Position numbers and translations under genes: made by a program. A model generated the notes under the pieces. The model was not told where the DNA came from. It ran no database searches and saw only the letters and a program-made list of their open reading frames with translations. Below are positions 1 through 14,480 of a DNA stretch of 64,000 nt, piece by piece (within the stretch, counting starts at the first letter, position 1; each line of letters starts with the position of its first letter). This stretch comes from Lutjanus erythropterus. Its lineage: Eukaryota > Chordata > Actinopteri > Lutjaniformes > Lutjanidae. The stretch is from assembly GCA_020091685.1 (NCBI GenBank), contig CM034613.1:20336059-20400058 (forward strand). The letters run 5' to 3'.

Positions 1-345
1 ATGAGGAGGAAGACTGTTTTTATTTTTCATTTTGAGAATAAAGTTGAAATTCTAGTTCTAGTGCCAGGCATAAGAAAATAAATCAGAGGAAAATTACTTT
101 TTTGAGTGTTTCAGTTTAAGAATAAAGTTGAAGTGTTGAGAATAAAGTCAAAGTGTCAACAATGTAGTCGAAGTGGTGAGAGTATGTCATCTTTCTCAAC
201 ATTTCACTTTTACTCTCGCAATGCAAAAATAAAGAAAAATCTTCCGCCTATGATCTTTTTTATGCCAGGCACTTAGTCTGACTTTGTCTACTTTTTGACT
301 TTAGTCTCAACATTTCAACCTTATTCTCAGAATGCAAATAAACTC
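1..345. repeat. Diverged fish repeat with GAGAATAAAGT units, foldback
   Basis: Units of GAGAATAAAGTTGAA-type recur at about 32, 118, 138 and 160. The inverse orientation (CTTATTCTC, ACTTTAGTCTCAACATTTC) recurs at about 195-335. Together they form a loose foldback. The arrangement resembles a repeat common in teleost genomes (from memory). The element may begin before the window. Confidence 0.55.
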
Positions 346-3089
346 ATAATGCATAAGAGTTTAATTAAAAAAACAATTAGACATTTGGCAAACTTTACAC
401 AGTTTAGCACAGTACGCTTACGGCATACAGCGAGAGGGGCTGCAGCCCCGACTAGTGGCGGGCGGCTGCACAACACCTTAGAGGCAACAGATAAATGGTA
501 CTGTGCATGAACGAAATATTGATAAATAGTTTTAACGACTAGCATTTCTGGTGCCGACTAGCGAGGTTGGCGAGGTTTAACCGTATAGTTGACTAATTGC
601 GCACATCCCTAGTAACAACCCAGACGAAATCTGAGAAGATAAGCTGTTTTCAGCCTCCAGGATGGCAGCCGTTAGAAACACCAACAGATGTGTTAGAAGT
701 TATAGCACCACATCATAGTATGCATATATTCTGCTGGGATGTGAATTATAATATCCCTAAAACTCCAACCTCCAGGAGAAATGTTCTGCACCTGTCCCTA
801 CCCTCTGATCTCCACGTATAATACATTGTTTTTATCATTTTAATTAACAAGACTGCCATTAATGTCAGATACTTGTGATGTTATTACAGATAAAAATTAT
901 GTGGCAGATCAGTCTTGCTGAAGGGCATATGTGGGCGGATTTTAAAGTCTGTACTCGTGTATTATCTTAAGATGATGCATTCCACAGCAGAGCCATTACC
1001 ACACAGTTTATTACCCAGAATTTACTACCACAGTGTTACTGTCTTCCAAAATATGTCGGCAGTGGAATTTTTGTCAGCGCTGCTCGAAGCAATCTTTTTA
1101 TTTATGCTTGTGACACACAGTAGGTTTCAGACATTTCCATACGTCACATGCAAATGATTTGTCCCTGGTCATCAGCCAAATGGGCTTACGCTTACATTTA
1201 AATGCACATAACATTAACTACCATGCAGTGATAGATGGTTATGCTTAAGGGGAGACAGCAAAGCTAAATCTAATTGCTTCCCCTGAGATGAGCAAGGCAT
1301 ATTCTGTACCTGAGAAGACAAAGGGGGGCCCTGGACAGAGAGCTGGGAATAGAGCCATCGTTTCCCAGCAGGCCGAGAGACACGCCTGATTGAGACCAGC
1401 GAACAGATTGGTTGCAGTGTTACGGTATGATATGGATTCTGTGGTGACACTTGTTAGGTGAGCGCAGCCCGGGGTACGTCCACATCCTGAGGGAGAGGGC
1501 TTGAAAGCTTTGTCCCCAATATACTGAATAATTTATAGTCAGGAAGCCGTTGCTGCTCATTGATATTCAAGACCACCTTAGTCGAGTACTAGTTAACTCA
1601 AAGACTGGTTACAGTGGAGTTCCGAGCCAAGATTAGGTTTCGTAAGAGGTTCTTAAAGCTGCTATAATCAATATTTTTTATATTAACAATGGATTAAATG
1701 GCTCCATGTACGTGGAGAGAGTCAACTTTAGGAGCGAGCCCACAATCATTTCAGCAAACTGGTTTTATGAGCCACAATTTTACTGTTTTGGTTGCAGCAT
1801 ACAGATGTTTTCAACAAATATCTGATAAACCAACTGTACTCTACTTATTACTTACTTGGAACAAACTCCTGGCAGGTTGGGCGGGGCAATATATTGATAT
1901 TATATCGATATCAGATATGAGACTAGATATTGTCTTAGATTTCGTTCCTGGCTTTAAAGGTGGCGGTATTAGCGGCCGCATCTGACATGGCAAGAAACCT
2001 TTTTCTGGTCTGGAGCTGGAGATATCACAGGTCACAGGTATTAATAGGTCACTTGGAAAGCCAGGTGGGTCGCTTTCATCTGCGAACGGGTACCGTCTGC
2101 ATCTGTATGAGTTGCTGAGGGGTGGTGATAAATCGTTGGTATTTGAAGAGTCTGTGATGAGACCGAGCTGCGTTTATCGAGGTGAGCGTGACCACTGAGA
2201 AGAACAAAGTAGAAGAGTTGGACTGAAGGAAAATCACAGTCTTCCATGGCAGTGTGTAACTAAAGTGTGAGTTTATTTACTGCATATGTTGAAGATTTTT
2301 TTGTCATGCCCCATAGTTAGACCGTTATTAAAGTATTCAACAAATCTGCGTGTTGTTGGGGGATGAACGGATTAGTCTTCCAATCTAATCACTCTCAGCT
2401 ACGATTATCTGTCCTGCTCAGACAATCCATGGAAAATTATTGAAATACAATCCACATGCATTAGCTGCTCAACGTAGACTTTTAGGTGCTGTGTGGTTTA
2501 TGTATGAGACACACAATGGAGCTTGAAGATCCCTCGAACACTTAAATCTTCATTGTTCCTCTAATACAGACATGTATTGATTATGTCAGAAGGAATCTGC
2601 TGTAATGTCTTCTGAAATCAATTCAGACACCCCACTCATGTGGACTGGATTTAGAGGTATGGTATATTATTATCAGTATGTTTGTATGTTGGTATTTTGG
2701 ACAAAAGGTTCTGACCTTGTCACTCCCGGACAACACACACCAAGATGAGCTGGAGGAGACTGGGCAGCGCATCATTTCCCCTTCAAAATGGGCCAAACGG
2801 CTGTGTGGTCATCCAAGAACAAAACAACACCTTCCAGTGAATGGCACAAAACCAACAGACCATCAACAACACTGGCATGAAGTACAGTGGACGGTAGCTG
2901 CAGTGTGAGGTGTAACAGGAGCTGAGCATTTAGGCTATAGGTTATAACACTTTCTAAATGCATAGCTTAAATGTGTGGAGAAAAATAAACATAGAAACTA
3001 CGTTAAGTATGCATTGATGAGTTTGCCATAAAACCAAAGTACATAATATGACAACTATTTGAGCCTTGGTGATAAAGTAAGGAGGTCAG
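346..3089. other. Intergenic, no gene recognised
   Basis: Only short, unrelated open frames are present. No splice-consistent exon chain, RNA gene or recognisable protein was seen. Confidence 0.5.
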
Positions 3090-3665
3090 TAAGCCTGCAC
3101 AATTAATCAAAAAATAATTGTGATCATGATTTTGGCTTCCCACAATTACAGTAACTGAACAGGATTGACTGCGACAGTGATGTATAATATGCATGCTCCC
3201 CTCTTATTAAACTCTGCTGCATGTCAAATTAAGTGTTTCCTAAGCCAGTCACCCTGCAGCAACAGCATTTGCAAAATGTCCTGTATGTTGTGGCTGCAGT
3301 CCAGAGTAGAAGAGTACAATACAACAGAGAGCAGACGGGAAAACGCAAAGGTCAAGAAGGTCATGAGCTATCCTGTCTGGAAGTATTTTGGATTTAGGGT
3401 GAAGGATGTTTAACGAGAACAAATCATATGCAAAGAGTATGTGAGACTTGTGTGTGTCTGCGCTACGACGTTACCACAGTGAGTCCAGCATACAGTGTAC
3501 CTGCACAGCGCATGATAGTATGAATGTATCACAACATGTAAGTGAAAGCAGTGCCCTGCAAAAGTGCAATAAAAATATTTTCCAATCAATGAATAATTGC
3601 GCTAAATGCCAATATTGATCAAAATAATTGGGATTCTCATTTTGGCCATAATCATGCAGCCCGAG
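3090..3665. repeat. Non-autonomous transposon relic with GCAGCCC-type ends
   Basis: The left end reads AAGCCTGCACAATTAATCAA. The right end, read in reverse, is TCGGGCTGCATGATTATGGC. Both resemble the termini of a short element family common in fish, which carries ATTAATCG and TTTTGGCCATAATC motifs. The middle is not obviously related, so this may be one degraded copy or two half copies. Confidence 0.45.
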
Positions 3666-6600
3666 AGCTCAGACATCTGGAGAGCAACTGCTTCTTCGCA
3701 TGGAAAGGAGCCAGTTGAAGCGGTTTGAGAAAGTGATTAGGATGCCTCCTGGAGGACTTCCTCTGGCGGTTTTCTGCGCATGTTAAATTGGACCCCGATA
3801 TAGACTGAGAACATGCAGGAGAGATTATATATATATCTACTGTATATCATCTAGTTTGGAAATGCCTCAGGATCCTCCAGGATAGCTATCCATGGATGGA
3901 GGGTGGATGGATGTTACTACTTGTGAATGGGTTGTGTGCAACAGATGCCATGCTTGCATCCATAAGGCCAACATACATTGTTTGCCTCCATAAGACACTT
4001 GAATTTGCACCCCAAAGTGGGCAACAAAACGAGGGAAAATATGTGCAAGACCAATGCAATTGTATTTCATCACCATGGATAAATTAACAGCAAGAAAACA
4101 ACTCGTGCCAGACAACAACCAAAAGAAAAATATCATCAGCAACAAAGAAACTAACACCACTGAAGCATCTATTTACGGATAATTAGCAGCCAGTATATAT
4201 GCACACAGGCAGCCACACAGGTAACTGATATCATCAAGAAAACACACACTAACTAACACTAAAACAATAGTCTTTTTGGCACAAGCAGCAAACACTTTGC
4301 TTGGTGAAGCAAAGAAGTGATCCCCAAGCATCTCAGCAAACTTTGGTAGAGTTGTTCAGGTCCCAGTCTGCCAGCGCTGACAGGAAAGCTCGCTTGAAGT
4401 GGCATGTGAGGCAGCAGCAGAACAAAATCGATTATATTCCCTCTCAAAACTGTCCTGAAGTGATGGTACAACTGTTGGCAGGCAAGCTTGCTAATAAAAG
4501 TTTACGTGAACAGCAGCAGCAGCAGCATTGGAGTTCTGACAACTGAATATGGACTTTAAGCTGTTGTGATACTGATTTTACTGCACTTGTGGATCACACA
4601 CACCTAAATCCTGATTCTTTCTCTATTAAAGACATTACTGATTAAATCAGAAGCTTTTTGCTGATAGGCATTATGAAATCATTTCTATTCTTGGGTAACA
4701 AATGAGATCATTGCTTTGCTTTTCATCGGCTGCTCTGCATTAAAACAAAAAAAAAAATTAAGTGCTGCTGAAAACAACTGCACATTACGAACATTATTTC
4801 ATCATACACGTAAACAAAGGCACTGCAAGAGCCTGAAGCCCCCCACACACAAAAATAACACCTTTTACTGAATAATTGAGAGCATTATCATATCATTTCC
4901 ACTTTGCCAGAGTGCATGTGTCCCAGGGCTTCGTCTCATTTTTTTAAAAACCCACTTGAAAATTACTTCCTCAGTTGTGCCTTTGCATTAAAATGTGCTG
5001 TGCTTTCAAAGCAGCAAATGCATTGAATAATTGACATCCCAAAAGATTTTTTACAGTATTTCAAGTTCTGCTGTAAGCAATGTTTCTATGGGTACACTAT
5101 GCAATTAGGTTAAAGGATCATTTCCGTGGATTTTTTCACCTTGGATCTTATTGTCTCCATTTTTTCCAGTGAGGAAGTTTCTTGCCCCATCGGACTTTGC
5201 TGTAGCTGCGTTTTCAGATCTTAGTGATTACTTTCCAAAAAACGGACATTGTGTAAATCCTAAATAAAAAAAGAATGTAATGATTTACAAAAACTTCTGA
5301 AACTCTTCAAGGACAATAAATTTCATGTTCAAACTGATAAACAACCAAAAAGGGGGTCCCAGCTGTACAAGCCTTGAATGAATTTTTCTTTTTAAGATCA
5401 TCTTCCTGAAAGAATGAAAGTCTCATTAAAAAAAAATCCAGAAGCATCAAGCACCAACACTTGTGCTGTTCTAGGGTGGCAAAACAAGTTTTTGGGATGT
5501 GTCTAATTAACAGAGGTTCAGTGCAGTCAGATTTAGAACCAGTAAAACTTCCCACACATTTACATCCCCTGCCCCTTTAAGGCCAACCGCGGCTCCGGTC
5601 TTTTCATCTCAGTGTTGCGGGTGATTTTGGAAAAGCTTAAGGAATATTAACAACCCCGCTGTCTCAGTATAAAGTGATGGAAGACACACATTTAAGACAA
5701 CAGGCTCATTTGAACCGAGCCCTGCATTTCCATAAAACCTTGCAAGGATAATGCAATAGCCCATTACAGAAGCCATTACCCATAGCAAAGAAGGTTGCTG
5801 CCCAGCAGCATCAGCAACACAACATGAAATCAGCTCTTTTATTTTTTCAACGTTCTCCACATTAGTAAGTAGAACTCAATAATTGCCCATTCTACTCGAG
5901 TGTAATGTTAATGCTTATAGATGCTGTAGTTGAATGGAGTCTCCTATAGAGTATATTAAATCTGTTGGAAATTAAAACATTAATTTAGGCCTACATGGAA
6001 TCACTGCAGCGTAAGAGGTTTTAATGAAGTCTAAACTTAGAAACAACGTAGAGAACTCCTGCACGCCATCTTACTTAACTGCTGAAATGTTTTATTTGAG
6101 TACGACGTTCATCTGACTTCATCAGGTTTTTTGAATGTTATTATATCATGATATCGCATCAGTGTTGTATTTTCCTGGTTTTAAAGGCTGCATTACAGTA
6201 AAGTGATGTAATTTTTTAACTTAACAGACCGGTCTAGCTGTTCCATTGTTTGCCTTTACCAACTTCACTATTCCAGATTCACTATATTCACATTACAAAT
6301 GACATAAAAATGTAATTTTCATATTTTGTGAAAGCACCACTAGCAATCCCAACAACATTAAAGCAATATTACATGAGATGAGAGCTTTATATGCCACTTA
6401 TAGTGTCATTATACAATGGTTACCAACAAAATAAAAGATATAATCAAAATGTATTCATATTATGGGGTGGTTCTCTCTCAAAATAAAAAAAAAAACTTTT
6501 AAACTAGAGTTAACTCTGTTCCCCTGGAACCCATTGCATCAAAAAAAGATAGCTGTAATAATTTACAAAATTCACAACATGTTTAGAATCTCACGAAATG

Positions 6601-8098
6601 TTCTGCTTCCCACCATATTTGTTGGCGTTCAGCCTTTCAGCTGCAGTCAGAAACTCTTTGCCCTCCAGCTTGTTGCACACAAGGGAGGCTGCACCTGTAT
6701 CACAGGGGCGGCGTAGCAGCAAGCTAACAGCACCATAAATTATATTTATTACAGAAAGTTGATTTAATTATTCTATAAATGTTACTTAAACAGCTGCAAG
6801 AAGCAGCCAAACAGGAGTTCAAAGTCTTTATAGGTCCACTGTGGTTTGTGATTTATTTTCATCATTTTGTCCAGCCCTACTTTCCTTACTAGATTTACAA
6901 TTTCTAGATAGAAGGAAGACTTTTATGTTGTTTGTATTAGATTATATTTTGTTTTTGGCTCTTTTTTTTTTGCAGTATACTCCTGCACTTGTGTACTTAA
7001 TATAAGTGGCCTCCTGAATGTGCTACACCGTATCTGGACTGCTACTGACATGCGAATGAATAGGCTGCATGGTACAATTACACTCTTGAGCAAGCGGAGT
7101 ACACAATTATAACTTGTTCATTTGAGATACACAGATTTTTCACTCCTCTCTGTCTGTCTGCTCTGTTTTGTTAAGACTGTCTTGTCAAAATGACATAAAC
7201 GTATAAATAGTCTTCCAGAACAAAGACGGGAAACACAATATTTTAGGATTTCTAAACTTCTTAAAATTATTGCCTCATCTCCACTGAACACACACACACA
7301 CACACACCCACACACACCACTGCAGAACCCTGTAAAAGACGCTGCGAGTTGGAGCCATAAATCAGAGCGCTCATTATTCTCTGTTGCAATAGCCTGAAAT
7401 GAGCAGCTGCTTTCGATGCCATCTTTTCCTTTCCCGGCTCCAATGTCACGGTGGTCAGAAGCCCTGTGGCTCAGTGTTAGCAGGTCAGTTGGTAGTCACA
7501 GCAGTGCCAGACAGGCGACGCACTGAGCTATGTGCATCTCTCTGCCTCCCTCCAACACACACACTCACACACAGATGCACATACTTTCCCCTCCTAATTT
7601 CTTCTCACACACCCACCGCGACCTTGTCCTCCAAAGTGGCAGCTAAAATTAGCAGAGCGCATGAGGGGAAACAACCCTGTGGATTAAATAAACTGCAATG
7701 CAGTATTTAAAGATGGAAGATGTAGGCTCGTCTCAGCCAAGTCGCAGTATGTATCAGAGTATCCCGGATCCGTTTTTCTTTCCCCTTTTTGAAACACGAG
7801 CGCTCCATAATGGCGTCCTTGCGGAAACGGTGGTTGCTCACTTATTTACTTAAGATGACCTGAAATCGATATGATCACCTCTTGAACCATGGCCGAGTAA
7901 TCTGATAGGAGGCAGAATGCGCCGGCCATGAGAAAACCGAGATCAGTGTCAGATTTACAGAAGAAATGGTGTCTATAACTTCTTCATATAACCTTGAACA
8001 AAGAGAAGCCTCTTCCCTAGTCTGATTGCATGTCCTGTAGTCCCACAATGCAACTGGTTCATTCAAGTTAGGATAAGATGCACATTAATTGATCTCCC
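3666..8098. other. Intergenic, no gene recognised
   Basis: AT-rich sequence with short frames only. A plus-strand frame of 81 codons at 4301-4546 ends in a Gln run but has no recognisable domain. A CA-rich tract lies at 7288-7318. Confidence 0.5.
7288..7318. repeat. (CA)n microsatellite
   Basis: An interrupted CA dinucleotide run of about 31 bases with a single CCCA interruption. Confidence 0.85.
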
Positions 8099-8275
8099 CT
8101 TAGAGTATTGTTAGCAGTTTCATACAGGAACTACTTTCTTTCTTGTCTAGAAAGTAGTTCCAGTAGATTCCACTGCAGGAAGAAAGTAGTTCCTATATGA
8201 AACTGTTCACAACCAGGTGGGTGGATTCTCTTAAGTAACTGGGTCATGATTTCATACATTTTACATAAATGCAGT
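8099..8275. repeat. Hairpin element related to the 30257-30611 transposon
   Basis: GGAACTACTTTCTTTCTTG is followed within 80 bases by its inverse GAAGAAAGTAGTTCC, with flanks GCAGTTTCATACAGG and CCTATATGAAACTG. It continues into AAGTAACTGGGTCATGATTTC. The same blocks occur inside the element at 30257-30611, so this is a second, less complete copy. Confidence 0.7.
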
Positions 8276-9269
8276 CACTTTCATTGTGAGTGTTTCTGTA
8301 CGTACAACTATTAGGCTCCAGTTGCGAAAGCTAATCGAAAGGTCACGCAAGGTAATGAAGAACGGCCTGTAATACCCACCTAACGTTCTTGCTGATGCAA
8401 TTATGTGTCAGTCACAGCATTTGCTCATTATCATGCTTCAATTATGCACCAGTATTAATTATTGTGTGAATACGGGTTCAGCACTTTTTTAAATGGGTAA
8501 TTGACAAAGCTCTTTGGAGAAGGCAACTCAGCATAATGAAAATGAATAGAGCGGACAGTCCATCAGTTCACATTTGCCTGGTTTCTCTCACACTTCCTCC
8601 TCCTTCCACTTTTTAAAACAGACTGCGGCGTTATGGCATTTTATGAAAAAAAAAAAGTATGAGATATTTGACACACAGCTAAGATAAAAGTTGTATGTAT
8701 AGACACCAGCGCACACATCTTTCAATACACACACTTTCAGACAAGCAAAAACCTGGCACAACCCACATACACACACACACCTCCAGAGACCCGCGTAGAA
8801 CCTTTTACCACTTGCCTGCCCTCTGTGGGTGTGTGTCGTTTTCTGAGTCAATGTGTTGGAATGCCTCCATAAATTATTCAGCCGCAGCGCCTGCTATCTG
8901 AAGATAACAGTGGCTCTTTATCGGTCAGCGTGTACAGAGACACTGCGCCGGTGACTATACAAGCACCTCGAGGGATTCGGGGCACCTTCTGTGTAAGGAT
9001 GCGTGTCATTGTGGCAGCAAAGCACACAAAAGAATATTGCCTATCTGGAGGTTTATGTTGTAAGGTCACTTTCATTTTCCCTGGGGATACTCTCATTTTC
9101 AGTTCATCAAAAGGAGGGCTTTTTTTTTCTTGTCAGGCATAACTAATGTAGACTAAAGATCAGGAAAGTTTCATGAATCAGACAAAGCAGCCAGAGCGAA
9201 AACAATTACTTCATCATTCTATATAGAACTTGTTCTGATTCCACTTTCTTAAAATTTGTTGCTTTTCTT

Positions 9270-9797
9270 TGACATTTATGACAGGAAATGAAGAGTCTGT
9301 CGGTTTTGGACTGTTGGTTGGACAAAAGAAGGAATTTCAAGGCATAACTTTGGGCTCTGGGAAATAGTGATGAGCATTTTTCACTATTTTTTCCCCCACT
9401 ATGTTATAAACTTTACCAGTGGTTTTCAAACTGAGGACCAACACTCATTGAGTGGATTGTAGAGGGTCCCCAGCAAAAGGAGGAATAGAATATTTTAACT
9501 TTTATCATCTTCTTTTGTACACTGGAAAAACAAGGGAAGAAATCAATCAATCAATCAATCAATAGCCAACTATTCTGTCCTTCTCAAATGTGAATATTTT
9601 CTCATTTCTTTACTCCTCTATGACAGTAAACTGAGTACATTTGGGTTGTGGACAAAACAAGACATTTGAGGACATCACAGTGGGATCTGGGAAACACTGA
9701 CCATTTTTCATAGACCTAGACATTTCATGGACCAAAAAAAACTTATCAATTAATCTAGGATTAATAATCACAGTGACTATTAGTCGAGGCCCTATGT
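9270..9797. repeat. ATTAATC-type MITE copy (percomorph family), diverged
   Basis: It contains GGGATCTGGGAAACACTGACC, CATTTCATGGACCAAA and the end AATTAATCTAGGATTAATAAT...GAGGCCCTA. These are inverse-orientation matches to the blocks seen at 14140-14480 and 40385-40672. An (AATC)n tract sits inside it. Confidence 0.6.
9541..9563. repeat. (AATC)n microsatellite
   Basis: Between five and six AATC units in perfect succession. Confidence 0.9.
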
Positions 9798-12700
9798 CAG
9801 GTTGGTCTTGGGATATTTTTTGATCAAACGCTCAACAGTGAAAATAACAAAACAAATTAATCAATAATGAATGAGCTCCATCTGTGTGTTTTTCCAGGTG
9901 CATTATGTGAGTCAATCAAGTTTCAGGTCAAGTCAAGGCAAGTTTATTGATAAAGTACTTTAAAAAAAAAGCAACCAATGTTGACCAAAATGCCGATATA
10001 ACATCAATAATATCAATTTCTTACATGTCTGGTCACATTAAACTGTTGTGCAGTGGATATGCACAAACATCTGACCTGTTTTGAACATATGAGGTTATAA
10101 AACGTAAAAATGAGTACTGAGACATTCTCTTGTAATGTCAGTATGAATAAAAAAGGCAAACTGATAACACAATTAATAGTGCAAGGACATGAGTCTACTG
10201 TATGAAGGCTTATAGCTTAACAAATATGTGTGTGAAGCTTAGTCTTTACTACTGAGACAGCATTTTCTCTGTATAACCACTTGGTGTCAGGCTTGCACAC
10301 TGCATGGATGCCGCAACTACCATCACATTCTTTCCATGATTTTCAAGGTTGAATGTTAGTTGACATAACATTGTAAAACATTGTCAGGTAATTAGTTAAG
10401 CCACGGCAGATAAGCCTATTTACAGTCATTGTTCTGTAATATTTTCAATCTATTTTCAGGTCTAACAAGACCAGAACACGGCTCATGTCTCTATACTTTT
10501 ACATGTCATAATCTCCCGTTGGACTGACAGATATGTTTAGTATTGTGTAGTCTATATTAAGTTCTGGCAGTGTCCTGTAGGACATGGACTTTTGGAGGAA
10601 CTACAGCCCAGAATAGGCTTTTGAGCCCCCCCACCCCCAGTGGGACGAGAAGAAAGACAGACGGACCCTCCAGTTGGCCACTCATGCCAGGCCTGCCTCC
10701 ACATATGGCCTGTATGATGTTCGGCTCTGACACCATTTCATCAAGGGCTCCTCAGAAAAAAACCCATCCGACCAGACATATGGCTGATTCTTTAATGTTA
10801 GCTCCATTATTCTTTTTCATGAGGCACAGTGGGGGGGAGCGAGATATGACAAAGTCCACAAGTTGGAACTGATCTCAAAGGCACGTAGTACTGCATTGCT
10901 TGTATGTATTTGTAGAATGATAATAATTCAGGCGGGTACAGTGATAAATATCATTGATCACTAATTTGCCCAGGACATTGCATCTGAAAATGAGAGATAA
11001 ATTCAATAGCAAGATCTGAACGTGAAGTTGCCAACAGAACGGAGCACAGTGGAAAACAGTAAGCAGCAGGATTCATATAATAGTGAGGGAATAAAACCAA
11101 TGAAGTTGCCCTAATGCAAAAATGAAGTCGTGGAGGAAGTCAAAATTTTCAGGATAGCCAGGTCACTACCATCTATTCATTTTCTGTTATTGATTATTCC
11201 TATGGATTTTGCTGGAGCCTTACCCAGCATGCACTTGAAAAGAGGCAGGTTAAACTGGACCCACACAAGCAGTTACAAGATAACTGCAGCGCATACAATC
11301 ACAACTAACAAGACTCTATTACGCAATTTTTTTCTTGCAAAATACTCTGTATTTACCTCTTAAGACCATCACAGCAGGCAACCTTTTTCAGGATGGGCCA
11401 ATCCAATATTTAGTATTGGTACTGGTCCAACACTGGCCAAAATCACTGGATCAGATATCGTGGTGGAAAAAAACTATAATCCGATACAGCCTATTAACCT
11501 TAACTATCACGCAGCCTAAAATTCTTTACTACTGTAAAAAAAACAATCAATGCAAAGATCAACTATTGATGCACAAATGTGTGATAAAATGTTCTGCTAA
11601 TGGCTTATGAAACCTAAAAATTCTAAGGATATTTTTCCTCCATCTTTCTACCAATCTGTTCAACTTTTGGCTTTTAAAAAATGCAAGAAACTTCTTGACA
11701 GGCTATTAAGTTCACTGTGCTATGTTAAAATATATTTAGCATACAAAACAAGAAACAAAATGTACATATTAGTCCTTTAATTCACTGAAAATCCTTCAGT
11801 GTTAGAATGAAAACAAAGAACATCATTAAAAGATCATAAAGACGGATAAAACAACAAATTAAATGCTAATGAGGCATGTTAGCACAAAGTTAAGAGGAAC
11901 TTCAGTCTCTAAACATGTTATGATGGTTGCAGTCGCTGTCAGGTCACTGATCATTCATTTCCCTCACACTGTTCTTCAGAGATGCTTTGTATATGACGGA
12001 GCGCTTTATAGACAAAGGACTTTCTGACTTAGCCCTTGAATTTCTGGACAGAAAGGTGACAAACATCACATGACCAAAGTTCCTTCTCTTCTCTGCTATT
12101 TTTCTGGGCACCAGGGAATGCGGTTTATCCTCGATATGACCTTGGCACAAACAAAGAAAGACACGTTTGCAAGCTGAGGCCAAGCGTTGCCACCGAGTTG
12201 GCATCGGCTGTTTGGCACACTATCCAAGGAAGTCAAATGGAGTGAATCTGTGGCATAAACAAGCCTGCGGGGGGAAATATAAACATGAAAGACGACGTCA
12301 GCGATCATAAACAAGCACCTTATGTCCCGCTGTCCCTATAGTTACAGCCGCAGCAACAGTGCTTTGACCGTCCTTCAACGGGTTTCCTTTCTACATGACA
12401 ATCAGTCACTTTCTGTTCATCCTTCACTGTTTTAGTCCACCTCTCCCTCTCTGTCCCCTGTCTCCTCACCCTATTTTCTTCCCTCCCTTTCTCCTTCCCT
12501 CATTCTTCTCTGGCCGGAGTCCCAAGGCAGATGGTCCATGCAAGCAGATGCTCCCCACCCAGTCTCTCGAAAGGGAAAAACAAAGGCTGGATCCAAAGCA
12601 AACAAAATCTGCTGGAGACGAGCAGGGAAGTTCATGGTACAATTAATCCTGGATTTGACCACGGACCAGCCAGCATTTTTTTTAACCGACAGGTAGAGAG

Positions 12701-12950
12701 GAAGCACACAGGTGGTCAGACAAAAAGAAATCCAACCAGTGACTTCCAAAGACTTCTTTCTGGGTCCAATCTTGATGCTTGCTTGACTTCACTGCAGTTG
12801 GTATGCCATTAAGACCATCTGATGTGCCAGATCGGACTGTTTAATAAGTCAAACTGTCCAACTTCAAATCTAATTATAGCATGGAGTTAATATAAAAGTA
12901 GGCAAACACATCCCAAAACTCTGAGTTTCAGATTTCTGGATTGCAAACTC
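9798..12950. other. Intergenic, no gene recognised
   Basis: Frames are short and unrelated. A fragment near 11395-11490 (GGATCAGATATCG, ATCCGATACAGC) resembles pieces of dispersed fish repeats but is too short to classify. Confidence 0.45.
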
Positions 12951-13396
12951 TTAATGGGATAGTATGGATTATTTGAGGGGCTGTATGACGTACTTGTTGA
13001 CACTAGATGCCAGTTTAGAGAAGCAGACAGGCACCCAAGCTGCACTGCTGTGGACAGGGTCAGCAGCAAAATGTATTTTATCCACTTAATAAAAAGTGTA
13101 CGCTATGTTCTGAATATTTTCACCACTTTACCTCACCATTACCTACAGGAAATATTGCTCTCTCCAAACCAACCAAACTCCATAGGCAAAATCAGTAATT
13201 TTACCTCAGAACGTGGGAGTGGCTGGTCTCCAGTTGCCTCGCTCTGTTAGTTTGTTTGCATTTTTTTTTTAGGTGGGCCTTTTTTAAGTGGCCAAAATAC
13301 CTTTTGCTGCTGACCCTGGCAGCTACGGTTGGTAACACACTTTTGACAAGTACCTCATACAACCCCACATCAAATGATCCGAACCATCCCTCTAAA
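12951..13396. repeat. Foldback MITE, copy 1 of 3 in window
   Basis: The left arm begins TTAATGGGATAGTATGGATT and the right arm, read in reverse, begins TTTTAGAGGGATGGTTCGGAT. Inverse pairing continues inwards through GTACTTGTTGACA / TGACAAGTACCTC and GGGTCAGCAGCAAAATG / CTTTTGCTGCTGACCC. The middle carries CTCTCCAAACCAACCAAACTCC, shared with the copies at 31705 and 36331. No coding frame is present, so it would have needed an outside transposase. Confidence 0.8.
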
Positions 13397-14139
13397 AGAT
13401 TTTGCTTCATCAAGAGAAACAGAACAAGTCTGGATAAAGTCACACAATAACTTCTGTAATTTCCATAATTTAAAAAAAGAAACAATAGCATCTGAAAAGG
13501 TTGTCAAAATGGTTCTTTTATGAAGCTGCCACTTGCTTCAAATGTCAGTCCTTAAAAAACAACACATAGTCCAATTATGAGTGTCCTTAAGTTGCCTTAA
13601 ACTCAGTTAGTTAGAAAAAGCTTTGCTTCACAGACCCAGCAATTTATTCTAACAACAAATCAAACAGCACATCTTTTTCTGTAACAAAGACAGAGAAACT
13701 TTCAGATCGTGGAACCTGTGCTGCATGCTGTCAAAACTCTCCTCTGAGAGGCTGAAACACACCGTTCTGCCGTCTGACAGATTTGGAGCAGTTTCAGTTT
13801 CAGCAGCGTCACTCTGATCTCAGGACCCCTGGCTGACAGATGCTGAGAAAACACTTACGCCGCATGTGGTCAGTTCTTGAAGCCATAAACGCTGACATTT
13901 AGGAGCAGACAAAGTGTAAAATGGCTCATTGCATGCCTCTAAAAAAAACAAATACATACTAGGCTACTAGGACAGGTACTGCACATTCCTCACTGAAGCA
14001 TCCCACACACAGATAATCACCTTGTATATTCTCCAAGTTATGATTAACTGTTTTTCTAGCTACATCTGGGCACAATCATGTCACCAAACCAAAGTCTAAT
14101 AAAGAACTCTGGATACTCTATCTTGAAACCTCAATGACT

Positions 14140-14480
14140 CAGTGGCCATAGATAATAATTTTCTCGATTAATAAATTAGGTTAGTTTGGTCCACAAAATC
14201 CCAGAAAATGGTGAAAAATGTTAATGACTGTTTCATAAAGGTCAAAATGACGTCCTCAAATGTCTTATTTTGTCAACAAGCCAAAGATATTCAGTTTACC
14301 ATCATAGATGACTAAAGAAACCACAAAATATTCACACTCGAGCAGCTGAGATCAGAGAATTTGGACATTTTTTCTGGTTCAAAAAATGGTTCAAAACAAT
14401 TAATGGATGATCAAAACAGTCGCTTTTATTTTGACTGATATTGCAACTGCGATTTGATTTCTGATATTAGAGGAAAGGAT
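14140..14480. repeat. ATTAATC-type MITE copy
   Basis: Ordered blocks are TTTTCTCGATTAATAAATTAG, TTTGGTCCACAAAATC, CAGAAAATGGTGAAAAATGTT, GACGTCCTCAAATGTCTTATT, GATATTCAGTTTACC, AAGAAACCACAAAATATTCA and TCAGAGAATTTGGACA. The same order is seen at 40385-40672, so the family assignment is firm within the window. Confidence 0.8.

Noticed and set aside
4301-4546. 81-codon frame ending in a Gln run
   Set aside because: No domain recognised and no splice context; the Gln run comes from a short CAG repeat.
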